DNA of 55,591 nucleotides from Bacteroidetes bacterium UBA4416 (GTDB lineage Bacteria; Bacteroidota; Bacteroidia; B-17B0; Aurantibacillaceae). This document shows positions 22,817-31,145 of the stretch, piece by piece; the first letter of the stretch is position 1, and every line of letters starts with the position of its first letter. The stretch is from contig DGQK01000056.1 in assembly GCA_002390745.1 (NCBI GenBank), positions 50,860 to 106,450 on the forward strand. The letters run 5' to 3'. The position numbers and the translations under genes were made by a program. The notes under the pieces are model-generated. The model ran no database searches. It worked only from the letters and a program-made list of their open reading frames with translations, and was not told the origin of the DNA.

Positions 22817-23503
22817 CTAGCGGCTCAGGCAGATGGCGATGATCTCCGCAAGCAGCTGTGAATTCACTGTTTCGATCGGGTGCTTGGTTCGTGGCAACAT
22901 GTATAGATCCGACTGCTTCAGGGATTTGAACACGTGGAGCGTCTCATCAAGGGACACCATCGCATCATGATCGGCCAGGCCGATCAACACGTTCTGTTCT
23001 ATCAGTGGGAAATCTCCGTCCTTCAGGGCGGGCGCCTCACCGAGGCCTGTCATCATCTCTGCCGTTTTCTGAAGAAGTGTCTGCCACCCGGCACCATGCC
23101 TGGCTTTAAGAGCTTCTGCAAATTTCGGTACTTTCTGCAGGATGATATTGGCGTCCAGCTGTTTGATTTCTTTTGCGGCTATTTCGGGTGACCAGGCAAA
23201 TTTGGTTCCCAGCGTGATGATCGTATCTAAGAGCTGTGGCCTGGTCTTCGCCAGGTACAGAGCCACATAACCGCCCATGCTGTAACCGAAGACGGCAGGC
23301 TTTTCCAATCCATGGGCCTGTATAAACTCTTCCAGCTCGGCTGCAAACTGTGCGATCCCGAATTGCGCCCGGAACGGCGTGTTGCCGTGTCCGGAAAAGC
23401 TAAAGCGATGCGTTCTGATTGCCTTTTGTTCCAAAGAGGCTGCCAGTGGTTCCAGCTGATCGGCAGCGCCAATGGCGCCATGAAGTAAAACGATGTCTTT
23501 CAT
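22817..23503 (-). CDS. Alpha/beta hydrolase
   Basis: A 228-residue cytoplasmic hydrolase of the alpha/beta fold. Oxyanion region: IVLLHGAIGA. Nucleophile: S75 in VFGYSMGGYVA. Acid candidate: Asp in IGLADHDAMVS. Late His: in PRTKHPIETVN. Length and motifs resemble small carboxylesterases and MenH-like enzymes; the substrate is unknown. Its ATG overlaps the TGA of the TonB-domain gene (4-bp overlap), so it is the last gene of a crotonase - TonB-domain - hydrolase run. It converges on the SpoIIE gene with only 9 bp between stops and no visible terminator. Confidence 0.88.
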   Translation of the reverse strand: MKDIVLLHGAIGAADQLEPLAASLEQKAIRTHRFSFSGHGNTPFRAQFGIAQFAAELEEFIQAHGLEKPAVFGYSMGGYVALYLAKTRPQLLDTIITLGTKFAWSPEIAAKEIKQLDANIILQKVPKFAEALKARHGAGWQTLLQKTAEMMTGLGEAPALKDGDFPLIEQNVLIGLADHDAMVSLDETLHVFKSLKQSDLYMLPRTKHPIETVNSQLLAEIIAICLSR

Positions 23504-23913
23504 TTGAATTTGAAGCAGGAGATGGGTAAGTTATAATAACAGTTCACCGGCTTTCCGTTCAGCATTCCGGGCTTCCAAAGGGGCATTCGCCTGATGACCG
23601 CTTTCACCGAATCATCCACTACCAGGTTGCCGGAGCTCCTTGCTATTTTCACATCAGAAACTGAGCCATCGGCATTGACGACAAAACGGGTATAGACGCC
23701 GGTTTTGGGCGGCGCTTCTTTCATCACCGGAAGCAGCAGGTTCTTCAGCACATACTTTTCCATTTCGATGATGCCACCCGGAAACTCGGGCATCTGCGGC
23801 ACATCCTCATAAATATGCCTGTTCAGCGTATCGGCTTTCACCTGCGAGCATAGCGGCTTACAAAGTATAAGTAAACTACAAATGGCTGCGTATGTATGGA
23901 AGCTCCTGATCAA
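23500..23913 (-). CDS. TonB C-terminal-domain protein (exported)
   Basis: A 137-residue protein with a signal peptide (MIRSFHTYAAICSLLILCKPLCS) and a TonB C-terminal domain: MPEFPGGIIEMEKYVLKNL, YTRFVVNADGSVSDVKIARS, VVDDSVKAVIRRMPLWKPG and GKPVNCYYNLPISCFKF. It lacks a Pro-rich spacer and a long membrane anchor, so it is not a classic ExbBD-driven TonB; many Bacteroidota have such stand-alone domains. The start is a TTG placed directly after the TAA of the crotonase gene, in the same frame. No ATG exists before the domain. Translation probably depends on re-initiation. Confidence 0.85.
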   Translation of the reverse strand: MIRSFHTYAAICSLLILCKPLCSQVKADTLNRHIYEDVPQMPEFPGGIIEMEKYVLKNLLLPVMKEAPPKTGVYTRFVVNADGSVSDVKIARSSGNLVVDDSVKAVIRRMPLWKPGMLNGKPVNCYYNLPISCFKFK

Positions 23914-24672
23914 TTATGCTTTTTGCTTAAACTTATTAATGGCGTTTACCGTAAAGTCTGACAACACCAGTTTTCCGCTCATACCGGCACGCTCGATGAG
24001 CAGGTGATCCCAATTCTCTGTACCCTCCCACATTACCTTTTTCAGCATGCTCATAGCTTCCGGGTTACTGGTAGCTAATTTAGCCGCTAGCGTCTCGATA
24101 CCTTTATCCATTTCCGTAATAGAAGTGAACACTTCAGCGTATAAGCCTTTTTCTTTGGCCCATTGAGCGCTTTGCCATTCGGTAGCGTTGATGGTAAGCT
24201 GGCAAAAGGCCGATGTTCCGACTTTACGTTCTACAGCCGGTCCAACCACAAAAGGGCCGATACCCACGGCCAGTTCGCTCAGTTTCACCGAAGCCGCTTC
24301 GGTAGCGAAGGTGTAATCGGCGCTGGCAGCAATACCGACGCCGCCGCCTACAGCTTTTCCCTGTACACGGGCAATGATGAATTTCGGGGCTTTGCGCATG
24401 GCGTTAATGACCAGGGCAAAACCGGAAAAGAATTTCAGGCCCGTATCAATATCTTTAATGGAGATCAGCTCATCGAAGCTGGCGCCGGCACAGAAGGTTT
24501 TGTCGCCCTCGCTTTGCAGGACAATCACTTTGGCGTTATCGTCGTTTCCTAATTTCTCGATCTCGGCAGCCAGGTTGCGTAATTGCTTTCCGGGCATGGA
24601 ATTGCTCTGAGGATGAAAAAAGGTAATGGTTCCTATGCCGTTGGCAACTGATGATGTGATGGTTCCTTCCAT
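23914..24672 (-). CDS. Enoyl-CoA hydratase/isomerase family protein
   Basis: A 252-residue crotonase-fold protein. CoA/oxyanion-hole segments: DKTFCAGASFDEL and VQGKAVGGGVGIAASADY. At the place of the first catalytic Glu of rat hydratase (GGGCELA) it has Gly (GGGVGIA). The second Glu is kept (KLSELAVGIGPF). That pattern fits an isomerase or other crotonase activity better than a standard hydratase; the substrate is unknown. The frame runs on through the TAA stop into the TonB-domain gene, separated by that single codon. It heads the three-gene run down to 22817. Confidence 0.88.
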   Translation of the reverse strand: MEGTITSSVANGIGTITFFHPQSNSMPGKQLRNLAAEIEKLGNDDNAKVIVLQSEGDKTFCAGASFDELISIKDIDTGLKFFSGFALVINAMRKAPKFIIARVQGKAVGGGVGIAASADYTFATEAASVKLSELAVGIGPFVVGPAVERKVGTSAFCQLTINATEWQSAQWAKEKGLYAEVFTSITEMDKGIETLAAKLATSNPEAMSMLKKVMWEGTENWDHLLIERAGMSGKLVLSDFTVNAINKFKQKA

Positions 24673-24923
24673 GATGTTATTATTTGATTTTACATTTTTT
24701 ATTCCTTATAACAGACTGAGAGCATTCCATCAAAGATTACCACTTCGAGTCACGACGCGCGTGAAGAAGCGTTCTTATACATCAAGCTCCATCCGAACCG
24801 ACAAATCACCAACTTTAGGACGTCACACTCAGTTTTATCTGCTAGCAATCTATGCTATTGAATAGCTCTTTCCATGCATTTATCCTGATTCCTGATAAAT
24901 GTGAATTACCTATTACAGCCTTA

Positions 24924-26618
24924 TTACACCAGCATGGTCACCGGGTTCTCCATAAATATTTTCAGTGTCTGCAGGAAGGCTGCGCCGGTAGCGCCGTCTA
25001 CCGTGCGGTGATCGCAGGCCAGTGTCAGCATCATGGTATTCCCGGGAACTACCATTCCGTTCTTCACAACCGGCACCTGGCGGATCGCTCCTACCGACAG
25101 GATACAGGATTCGGGTGAATTGATGATGGAGGTAAAGGACTCGATGCCGAACATGCCAAGGTTGGAAACGGTAAATGTATTTCCTTCCCAGTCTGCAGGT
25201 TGTAATTTTTTATCGCGGGCACGCTTGCCAAGGTCTTTTGCATTGGCAGAGATCTCCGACAGGGTTTTCTGATCGGCAAAGCGGATCACGGGCACTACTA
25301 ATCCATCATCAATGGCTACCGCCATGCCGATGTGAATGTGTGAATAGGTACGGATCTTATCGCCCAGCCAGCTGGTATTTACTTTAGGATGCTTGCGCAG
25401 AGCCATGGCGCAGGCTTTGATCACGATATCATTAAATGAAATTTTAGTTTCAGGAATAGCGTTCATGGCTTCACGCGCCGCCATGGCGTTATCCATGTCC
25501 ACCTCGATGTTGAGCACGAAGCTTGGCGCCCCGTTGGTGCTTTCCAGTAAGCGTCGGGCAATGGTTTTACGCATCTGCGATACCGGCTGATCGGTATAGC
25601 CTTCCTGGCCGGATGCTACATTAACGGCTTGCGTACTGCCTACGGCTTTCGCCTGGGCCGGCGTATAGCTTTCTATGTCTTTCTTGGTCACGCGGCCGTT
25701 ATCGCCGGTGCCGTTCACTGCCGCCACGTCGATCCCTTTTTCTTTTGCCAGGGCTTTCGCCAACGGAGAGGCTTTCACCCTTCCGTCTGCAGACTTGTTG
25801 CCCTCAGCCTTTTCTGCGGTCACTGAGCCTGTAGAAGCATTTTTTTTCTCAAGGTCTTCTGACTTTTCTTTTACCGGTTCTGATTTTTTATCGGATGAAG
25901 CCGAAGCTTCTTTCTTTTCTGCCCCTTGTGTTTTAGCATCCGAGCCGCTGCCAAGCGATTTCAGAATCGCATCCACATCTTCTCCGCCTTTTCCTAAAAT
26001 GGCCAGCACGCTGTCAACAGCCGCAGCCTTTCCTTCCTCTACTCCGATATGGATCAAGACACCATCCTGGAAAGATTCAAACTCCATCGTTGCCTTATCG
26101 GTTTCAATATCCGCCAGCAACTCACCGCTCTTTACTTTATCCCCTACTTTTTTGTGCCACTTTGCCACAACGCCTTCCGTCATCGTATCGCTCAGCTTAG
26201 GCATGCGCACCACCTCAACGCCTTCCGGAACAGTGCCTCCGGCCTTGTTTTCAGTTGTTTCTTCTTTCTCTTCTTTCTGTTTTTCCTTTCCTTCAGATTC
26301 TTTAGAATCCTCTTTCTTTTCTTTATCGCCTGAGGCCTCTGTTTTTCCTCCTCCTTTGATCAGGTCACTGATGTCTTCTCCTTCTTTTCCTAAAATAGCG
26401 ATCACGGAATCCACCGGCACCGGCTGTTTTTCTTCTACACCGATATGAAGCAGCACGCCATCCTGGAAGGATTCAAACTCCATCGTCGCCTTATCGGTTT
26501 CAATGTCTGCCAGCAGCTCTCCACTCTTTACTTTATCTCCCACTTTTTTGTGCCACTTGGCAATAACGCCTTCCGTCATGGTATCACTCAATTTGGGCAT
26601 TTTAACGACCTCAGCCAT
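24924..26618 (-). CDS. pdhC: Pyruvate dehydrogenase E2, dihydrolipoyl acetyltransferase, two lipoyl domains
   Basis: A 564-residue core of the pyruvate dehydrogenase complex that passes acetyl from lipoamide to CoA. It has two lipoyl domains (about 1-80 and 134-215), each with the lipoylated Lys in ETDKATMEFES. The domains are nearly identical, which suggests recent duplication or conversion. A Lys/Glu-rich linker joins them and another leads to the peripheral-subunit-binding domain (~279-318: KASPLAKALAKEKGIDVAAV, GRVTKKDIESY). The catalytic domain follows (~330-564), with CDHRTVDGATGAAFL near the end (catalytic His/Asp). It lies 71 bp behind E1-alpha on the same strand. E1-beta and E3 are not in the window. 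Confidence 0.96.
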   Translation of the reverse strand: MAEVVKMPKLSDTMTEGVIAKWHKKVGDKVKSGELLADIETDKATMEFESFQDGVLLHIGVEEKQPVPVDSVIAILGKEGEDISDLIKGGGKTEASGDKEKKEDSKESEGKEKQKEEKEETTENKAGGTVPEGVEVVRMPKLSDTMTEGVVAKWHKKVGDKVKSGELLADIETDKATMEFESFQDGVLIHIGVEEGKAAAVDSVLAILGKGGEDVDAILKSLGSGSDAKTQGAEKKEASASSDKKSEPVKEKSEDLEKKNASTGSVTAEKAEGNKSADGRVKASPLAKALAKEKGIDVAAVNGTGDNGRVTKKDIESYTPAQAKAVGSTQAVNVASGQEGYTDQPVSQMRKTIARRLLESTNGAPSFVLNIEVDMDNAMAAREAMNAIPETKISFNDIVIKACAMALRKHPKVNTSWLGDKIRTYSHIHIGMAVAIDDGLVVPVIRFADQKTLSEISANAKDLGKRARDKKLQPADWEGNTFTVSNLGMFGIESFTSIINSPESCILSVGAIRQVPVVKNGMVVPGNTMMLTLACDHRTVDGATGAAFLQTLKIFMENPVTMLV

Positions 26619-26689
26619 ATTTTAAATTTTAAATTTTGTAGTTCTTAATTTTGTTTTGATAATCTGAATCAAACATTCATCATTTCAAT

Positions 26690-27700
26690 TTATTCATGAA
26701 TATACGGGTAGTCTGCTTCCGCGTATACATCTTTGTATAATTCTTCCGGCTCCGGATACGGGCTTTCTTCGGCAAACTTCACCGATTCGTCCACCAGGGC
26801 TTTCACCCTTGCTTCCACCTCCTCTATGCCGGCATCGTCGATCCATTTATTGGCTTTCAGCGTAATCAGCACTTTCTCGATCGCATCCTGCGTCTGGTAT
26901 TCTTTCACTTCATCCTTCGTCCTGTAGGTTTGTGCGTCGCTCATCGAGTGGCCTTTGTACCTGTAGGTTTTCATTTCCAGGAAAGTCGGCCCGTCGCCGC
27001 GGCGCGCCCTGGCCACCGCTTCTTCCATGGCCTCATGAACTGCCTCTACCGTCAGGCCGTCTACCGGCTTGCTCGGCATATCGTAAGCGAGGCCCAGCTT
27101 CCACAGGTCGTGTACATTGCTCGTTCTTTCTACCGATGTTCCCATCGCGTAGCGGTTATTTTCCACAACAAATATCACCGGCAGCTTCCACGTCATAGCC
27201 ATGTTGAAGGCTTCATGCAGCGCACCTTGTCTTACGGCACCGTCGCCCATCGAGCATACGCACACATTGTCCGTTCCATTGTATTTCTCTGCAAAGGCAA
27301 TGCCTGCGCCCAATGGAATCTGTCCGCCCACAATACCGTGGCCTCCCACAAAGTTATGCTCCTTGCTGAAAATGTGCATCGACCCGCCTTTGCCTTTGCT
27401 GCAACCGGTGATTTTGGCGTACATTTCGGCCATTACGTATTTAGGGTGCATGCCCAAACCGATCGGGTGAGCATGATCGCGGTAAGCGGTAATGTGCTTG
27501 TCATCTTTTTTGGTAGCGCTTACAGTGCCCGCTACAATAGCTTCCTGCCCGATATATAAGTGGCAAAACCCTTTGATCTTTTGCTGCACGTACACCTGCC
27601 CGGTCTTCTCTTCAAACTTGCGCATCAGCAACATGCTTTCGTACCATTTGAGGTATTGCTCTTTGGAAAATTTAGTCTTTTTTTCAGCAGTTTTAGCCAT
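26690..27700 (-). CDS. pdhA: Pyruvate dehydrogenase E1 component, alpha subunit
   Basis: A 336-residue thiamine-diphosphate-dependent subunit that with E1-beta decarboxylates pyruvate and acetylates the E2 lipoyl arm. It has the ThDP/Mg motif GDGAVRQGALHEAFNMAM ending in ENNRYAMGT. The active-site/phosphorylation-loop region is present as YRYKGHSMSDAQTYR, and HIFSKEHNFVGGHGIVGGQI is also family-typical. The first residues are basic (MAKTAEKKTKFSKEQYLKWY). A -7 promoter element lies at 27723-27730 and E2 follows. Confidence 0.97.
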   Translation of the reverse strand: MAKTAEKKTKFSKEQYLKWYESMLLMRKFEEKTGQVYVQQKIKGFCHLYIGQEAIVAGTVSATKKDDKHITAYRDHAHPIGLGMHPKYVMAEMYAKITGCSKGKGGSMHIFSKEHNFVGGHGIVGGQIPLGAGIAFAEKYNGTDNVCVCSMGDGAVRQGALHEAFNMAMTWKLPVIFVVENNRYAMGTSVERTSNVHDLWKLGLAYDMPSKPVDGLTVEAVHEAMEEAVARARRGDGPTFLEMKTYRYKGHSMSDAQTYRTKDEVKEYQTQDAIEKVLITLKANKWIDDAGIEEVEARVKALVDESVKFAEESPYPEPEELYKDVYAEADYPYIHE

Positions 27701-27722
27701 AGAAAATGTGATTAATACGTTA

Positions 27723-27730
27723 CAAAAATA
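27723..27730 (-). promoter_or_regulatory. -7 promoter element of pdhA-pdhC
   Basis: TATTTTTG on the minus strand matches TAnnTTTG, 23 bases before the pdhA ATG. The -33 region has no clear TTG. Confidence 0.6.
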
Positions 27731-27766
27731 AGAGAATTTGTTTAATAGAAAAGCGTTTTAAATCCG

Positions 27767-28264
27767 CTATTTCAAGTGTTTCTTATTGAATACCAAAGGC
27801 AATAAATTTTCGATGCTTTCGGACACATACACTTTACCGGTTTCGCCCGACATAATGATGCGGATCGGTGCCCCGTAAAGGTTCTCATATTCGGCAATCA
27901 CCTGGCGGCATGACCCGCAGGGGCTCACCGGCTCCGTAATGACCTGGGTATTTGATTTAACACTGACCGCAATGGTTTTAACGCCCACGTTGGGATAACT
28001 GGCATTGGCATAGAACAAGGCGACGCGCTCTGCACAAAGCCCCGAAGGATAGGCTGCGTTTTCCTGGTTATTGCCTGTCACAACCTTACCATTGTTCAGC
28101 AGAATAGCGGCACCCACATTGAAACCCGAGTAGGGCGCATAAGCCGTTTTTACGGCTTTTTTGGCTTTGCGGAGCAATTCCTGCTCCTCTTCGGGAAGAT
28201 CATCTGCCGAGGAATAAACGTCGAAACTGGTGTTAATGGTAAGTTTGGTAGCTTTGTCTTTCAT
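27767..28264 (-). CDS. cdd: Cytidine deaminase
   Basis: About 165 residues from the ATG at 28264; a GTG at 28273 is the alternative. A zinc-dependent deaminase that turns cytidine/deoxycytidine into uridine in pyrimidine salvage. Motifs: YAPYSGFNVGAAILLNNGKV, then NQENAAYPSGLCAERVALFY (zinc Cys and proton-shuttle Glu in C-A-E) and SPCGSCRQVIAEY (two zinc Cys). The N-terminal extension (TINTSFDVYSSADDLPEEEQ) is usual in Bacteroidota homologues. It stands alone between pdhA and ruvC. Confidence 0.96.
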   Translation of the reverse strand: MKDKATKLTINTSFDVYSSADDLPEEEQELLRKAKKAVKTAYAPYSGFNVGAAILLNNGKVVTGNNQENAAYPSGLCAERVALFYANASYPNVGVKTIAVSVKSNTQVITEPVSPCGSCRQVIAEYENLYGAPIRIIMSGETGKVYVSESIENLLPLVFNKKHLK

Positions 28265-28360
28265 AAAGTTCACATCAAAAAATGAGTACTAAATATAGGT
28301 ATTTAAGTTATAACCTTGCAGAAATAATACGGGATCCTTCAGAAAGGACACTAATCTTTT

Positions 28361-28440
28361 GGGCGTCCGGGCGCGCTTTACGCTTCAATCTTTTGCAGAG
28401 GGCAAGCAAAAGGATTTACGCTGCAATCGCTGACGCAGGC
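28361..28440. repeat. Bacteroidota-type intergenic repeat with central hairpin
   Basis: It begins GGGCGTCCGGGCGCGC and ends GCTGACGCAGGC. A 14-base unit TTTACGCTKCAATC occurs twice (about 28377-28390 and 28425-28438) on either side of a CTTTTGC / GCAAAAG hairpin. I recall closely similar elements between genes of many Bacteroidota genomes, but this was not checked. Confidence 0.55.
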
Positions 28441-28466
28441 TTCTCTCCCTCCATCTTGCATCCAGA

Positions 28467-29027
28467 CTAAGCCTTCCTTTTTGGATTATCCTTTAAGAAA
28501 CTATCCCAGCCGGAATAGGATTTTTTGGCGCCGCTACCTGCCGTTTTATTCTGGAAATAATGGCATACCGCCGCTCCCAGGGCATCCGTGGCATCGAGGT
28601 ATTTGGATTCGTATTTGAAATTAAGCAGGTTTTCCAACATGGCCGCTACCTGTTCTTTGGAGGCATTCCCGTTTCCGGTGATGCTTAGTTTTATTTTCTT
28701 GGGCGAGTATTCCGTCATAGGTACCTGCCTGGCCAGTGCTGCCGCAATAGCCACGCCCTGCGCTCTTCCCAGCTTCAGCATCGATTGCACGTTCTTCCCG
28801 AAAAACGGCGCTTCAATGGCAAGTTCATCGGGCTTGTACTCTTCGATCAGGCCTGTCACGCGCTCGAAGATCTTTTTCAAACGGTCGGCATGCTCTTCAT
28901 ACTTATCCAGCTGAATGATCCCCAAAGACAGTAAGGCGGGCTTATTGTTCTGAATGTGCACCAGGCCATAGCCCATCACAATCGTTCCCGGATCTATTCC
29001 CAGTATTATTCTGTCGTTAATTGCCAT
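28467..29027 (-). CDS. ruvC: Holliday junction resolvase RuvC
   Basis: A 186-residue endonuclease that resolves RuvAB-bound Holliday junctions. Acidic active-site residues: D12 in ILGIDPGT, Glu in LAIEAPFFGKN, and the Asp pair region LDATDALGAAVCHY. Other conserved parts: VQSMLKLGRAQGVAIAAA and TEYSPKKIKLSITGNGNASK. It has a basic C-terminal extension (GAKKSYSGWDSFLKDNPKRK) usual for the phylum. Its ATG lies only 2 bp from the start of the divergent flippase-like gene, so one of the two promoters must lie inside the other gene. Confidence 0.97.
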   Translation of the reverse strand: MAINDRIILGIDPGTIVMGYGLVHIQNNKPALLSLGIIQLDKYEEHADRLKKIFERVTGLIEEYKPDELAIEAPFFGKNVQSMLKLGRAQGVAIAAALARQVPMTEYSPKKIKLSITGNGNASKEQVAAMLENLLNFKYESKYLDATDALGAAVCHYFQNKTAGSGAKKSYSGWDSFLKDNPKRKA

Positions 29028-29029
29028 TA

Positions 29030-30025
29030 ATGTGTAAATTTAATTTTTTTATTTCTTCTGTTTTGCTCAAACCCAAAAAGATATTAGCCATCAGCATCAA
29101 ACTACTGATAGGGCTTATCAGCTTCTACATCATTTATGCCCGCCTCAGTTCCATTCCGCATATCAAAGACCAGTTTTCAGCCTGGCTTCACGAGCCTGTT
29201 ATCTATATCGCATTGCTCATAACCCTGCTGCTGATGCCCGCCAACTGGGGCATCGAGTGCTTCAAATGGAAACTCATCACCTCTACTGTAGAGCGGGTAA
29301 GCTATGGAACATCCGTGAAATCCATCTTTTCGGGCATTTGCGTGGGCAACCTCGCCCCGGGAAGAGCGATGGAGTTCCTGGCGAAGATCTTTTTTTTCAA
29401 ACCTGAGAACCGGCCGGTAATTACCGTGCTTCATTTCATCAACGGCATGTTCCAGATGCTGATCACCGTTACAGCCGGCATTATTGCGCTTGCCTTCAAG
29501 CTGAGCGGCACATCGGTTTCCTCTTTGTTCGTATACGCGGTATTTGCTTTCGGCCTGCTTATGATCGCGTTCTTTTGCCTCGCCATTGGCAACATTGCCT
29601 TTATCCAGCGAAAGCTGCAATTCATTAAATGGTTCAGGAACATCCGGCCGGAGCAACTCGTTCAGCTCCGGCGGCCGATGATCGCGAAACTCACGCTCTT
29701 TTCCGTCATCCGCTACCTGGTATTCACCAGCCAGTTCTACATCATCTATCATGCGCTGTCGCCACAAAGCGACGTCTGGCAAAGCTTTGCCGGCATCGCC
29801 GCTTATTTCATGTTCACCAGCCTCATCCCCATGATCAGCGTGATCGAGCCTGCCATCCGGGCTGCCATTGCATTATTCGTGTTCAACGATGCGGCCGATG
29901 CCTCTGCCAATGTGGTGCTGGCTTCTACCTGGCTATGGGTAGTGAATGTTGTCATCCCAAGCCTGATCGGCTATGGCATTATCCTAAAAGAAAAAGTCTA
30001 TTTCCGCTCTGCCAATGCTGGTTGA
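29030..30025 (+). CDS. Flippase-like (LPG synthase TM/UPF0104) membrane protein
   Basis: About 331 residues from the ATG at 29030. It has about eight membrane helices (KILAISIKLLIGLISFYIIY, PVIYIALLITLLLMP, MLITVTAGIIALAF, LFVYAVFAFGLLMIAFFCLA). Family signs are NWGIECFKWKLI after helix 2, the loop FSGICVGNLAPGRAMEFLAK and a C-terminal LIPMISVIEPAIRAAIALFVF. The related domains in MprF and AglD act on lipids or lipid-linked sugars; the substrate here is unknown. It overlaps the GT2 gene by 11 bp, suggesting a joint role in a lipid-sugar step. The start may instead be the TTG at 29063 because of the tight divergent ruvC. Confidence 0.85.
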   Translation: MCKFNFFISSVLLKPKKILAISIKLLIGLISFYIIYARLSSIPHIKDQFSAWLHEPVIYIALLITLLLMPANWGIECFKWKLITSTVERVSYGTSVKSIFSGICVGNLAPGRAMEFLAKIFFFKPENRPVITVLHFINGMFQMLITVTAGIIALAFKLSGTSVSSLFVYAVFAFGLLMIAFFCLAIGNIAFIQRKLQFIKWFRNIRPEQLVQLRRPMIAKLTLFSVIRYLVFTSQFYIIYHALSPQSDVWQSFAGIAAYFMFTSLIPMISVIEPAIRAAIALFVFNDAADASANVVLASTWLWVVNVVIPSLIGYGIILKEKVYFRSANAG

Positions 30026-31145
30026 ACTTTACATATTCTCGTTTGTGATCGTGGCATACGGAACCTTTACCACGCTGGCACTCATCGGCATGGGCAAGCT
30101 CAGGCGACAGGTTCCTTCTTCCCCCCAGGTGTCTGCACCTTTCATTTCCATTGTCATGTCGATGCGCAACGAAGAAGCCCACATCGTAAGCTGCCTGGAG
30201 CAATTCGTGAAACAAAGCACACCTGTTTCTCAGTTTGAACTGATCCTTATCGATGATGCCTCCGAAGATGAGAGCTTCAGCAAGGCGGAAACGTTTCTCA
30301 AAAATACGAACATCGACTTCTTACTGATCCGGCAGCAGGAGCACCGCGGAAAGAAATACAACATCGCTCAGGGCATCCAAAAAGCCAAAGGCCCCGTGAT
30401 CGTTACCAGCGACGCCGATGTGGTGTTCCGCTATTCAAGCTGGCTGGCCACTATCGGCCATTACTTCAAAGTTTATCACCCGGATATGCTGGTAATGCCG
30501 GTGGATTTCAAGCCGGATGGCAAGGTGCTATCGGCCTTCCAGATCGTTGAGAACATGGCGCTCACAGCAATCACCGCAGGTTACACGGGGCTTCAGAAAC
30601 CCTTCCTGTGCAACGGGGCCAACCTGGCTTTCCGGAAAAGCGCCTACGAAGACGCCGGTGGGTATCAGTCGCATGCACACATCGCCTCAGGTGATGATGT
30701 GTTTCTGCTGGAGGATCTCAAACGAAAAGATCAGCGCAGCATCCATTACCTGCTGTCGAGAGAATTGATCGCCCACACACTAGCGCAACCCGATATGGCA
30801 AGCCTGTTTCGTCAGAGGCTGCGCTGGGCATCCAAAACAAAGCATAACCCAAGCGCGCTCAATCTGCTGGCGGGGCTCATCATCATGCTTGCCAATCTGC
30901 TTTTCCTGGCTTTAGTGGTTGCAATCCTTAAAAAGTCATGGATAATACCCTATTTATCGATTTTTGTAGCCGCAAAGTTTGTTTTTGACTTTTTGTTGTT
31001 ATTTTTAGCTTCGGATTTTCTAGGCCGGGTCAGATATCTTGCATGGTTTCTTCCTTTCGAATGTGTGTACTGGATGTATGCTATCGTCATCGGGATAAGC
31101 TCTTTTTTTATCAAACCATCCTGGAAAGGCAAAAAAAATACGTGA
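30015..31145 (+). CDS. Membrane glycosyltransferase family 2
   Basis: A 376-residue GT-A-fold glycosyltransferase anchored by an N-terminal helix (MLVELYIFSFVIVAYGTFTT) and two or three C-terminal helices. The catalytic domain shows ISIVMSMRNEEAHIVSCLEQ, LILIDDASEDES, the DxD-like VTSDADVVF, ASGDDVFLLEDLK and the late RQRLRWASKTKH (a Q/RxxRW motif as in processive synthases). It resembles enzymes that extend or attach sugars on lipid carriers. It overlaps the flippase-like gene by 11 bp and is followed directly by the OppC gene whose TTG abuts its TGA stop. Confidence 0.92.
   Translation: MLVELYIFSFVIVAYGTFTTLALIGMGKLRRQVPSSPQVSAPFISIVMSMRNEEAHIVSCLEQFVKQSTPVSQFELILIDDASEDESFSKAETFLKNTNIDFLLIRQQEHRGKKYNIAQGIQKAKGPVIVTSDADVVFRYSSWLATIGHYFKVYHPDMLVMPVDFKPDGKVLSAFQIVENMALTAITAGYTGLQKPFLCNGANLAFRKSAYEDAGGYQSHAHIASGDDVFLLEDLKRKDQRSIHYLLSRELIAHTLAQPDMASLFRQRLRWASKTKHNPSALNLLAGLIIMLANLLFLALVVAILKKSWIIPYLSIFVAAKFVFDFLLLFLASDFLGRVRYLAWFLPFECVYWMYAIVIGISSFFIKPSWKGKKNT

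Noticed and set aside
24740..24780. TTCGAGTC-like string suggesting a tRNA T-arm
   Set aside because: No matching acceptor stem, D-arm or anticodon arm could be paired around it.
25675..26448. A 257-codon Ser/Phe-rich plus-strand frame
   Set aside because: Antisense to the Lys/Glu-rich E2 linkers, whose complement is naturally Ser/Phe-rich.
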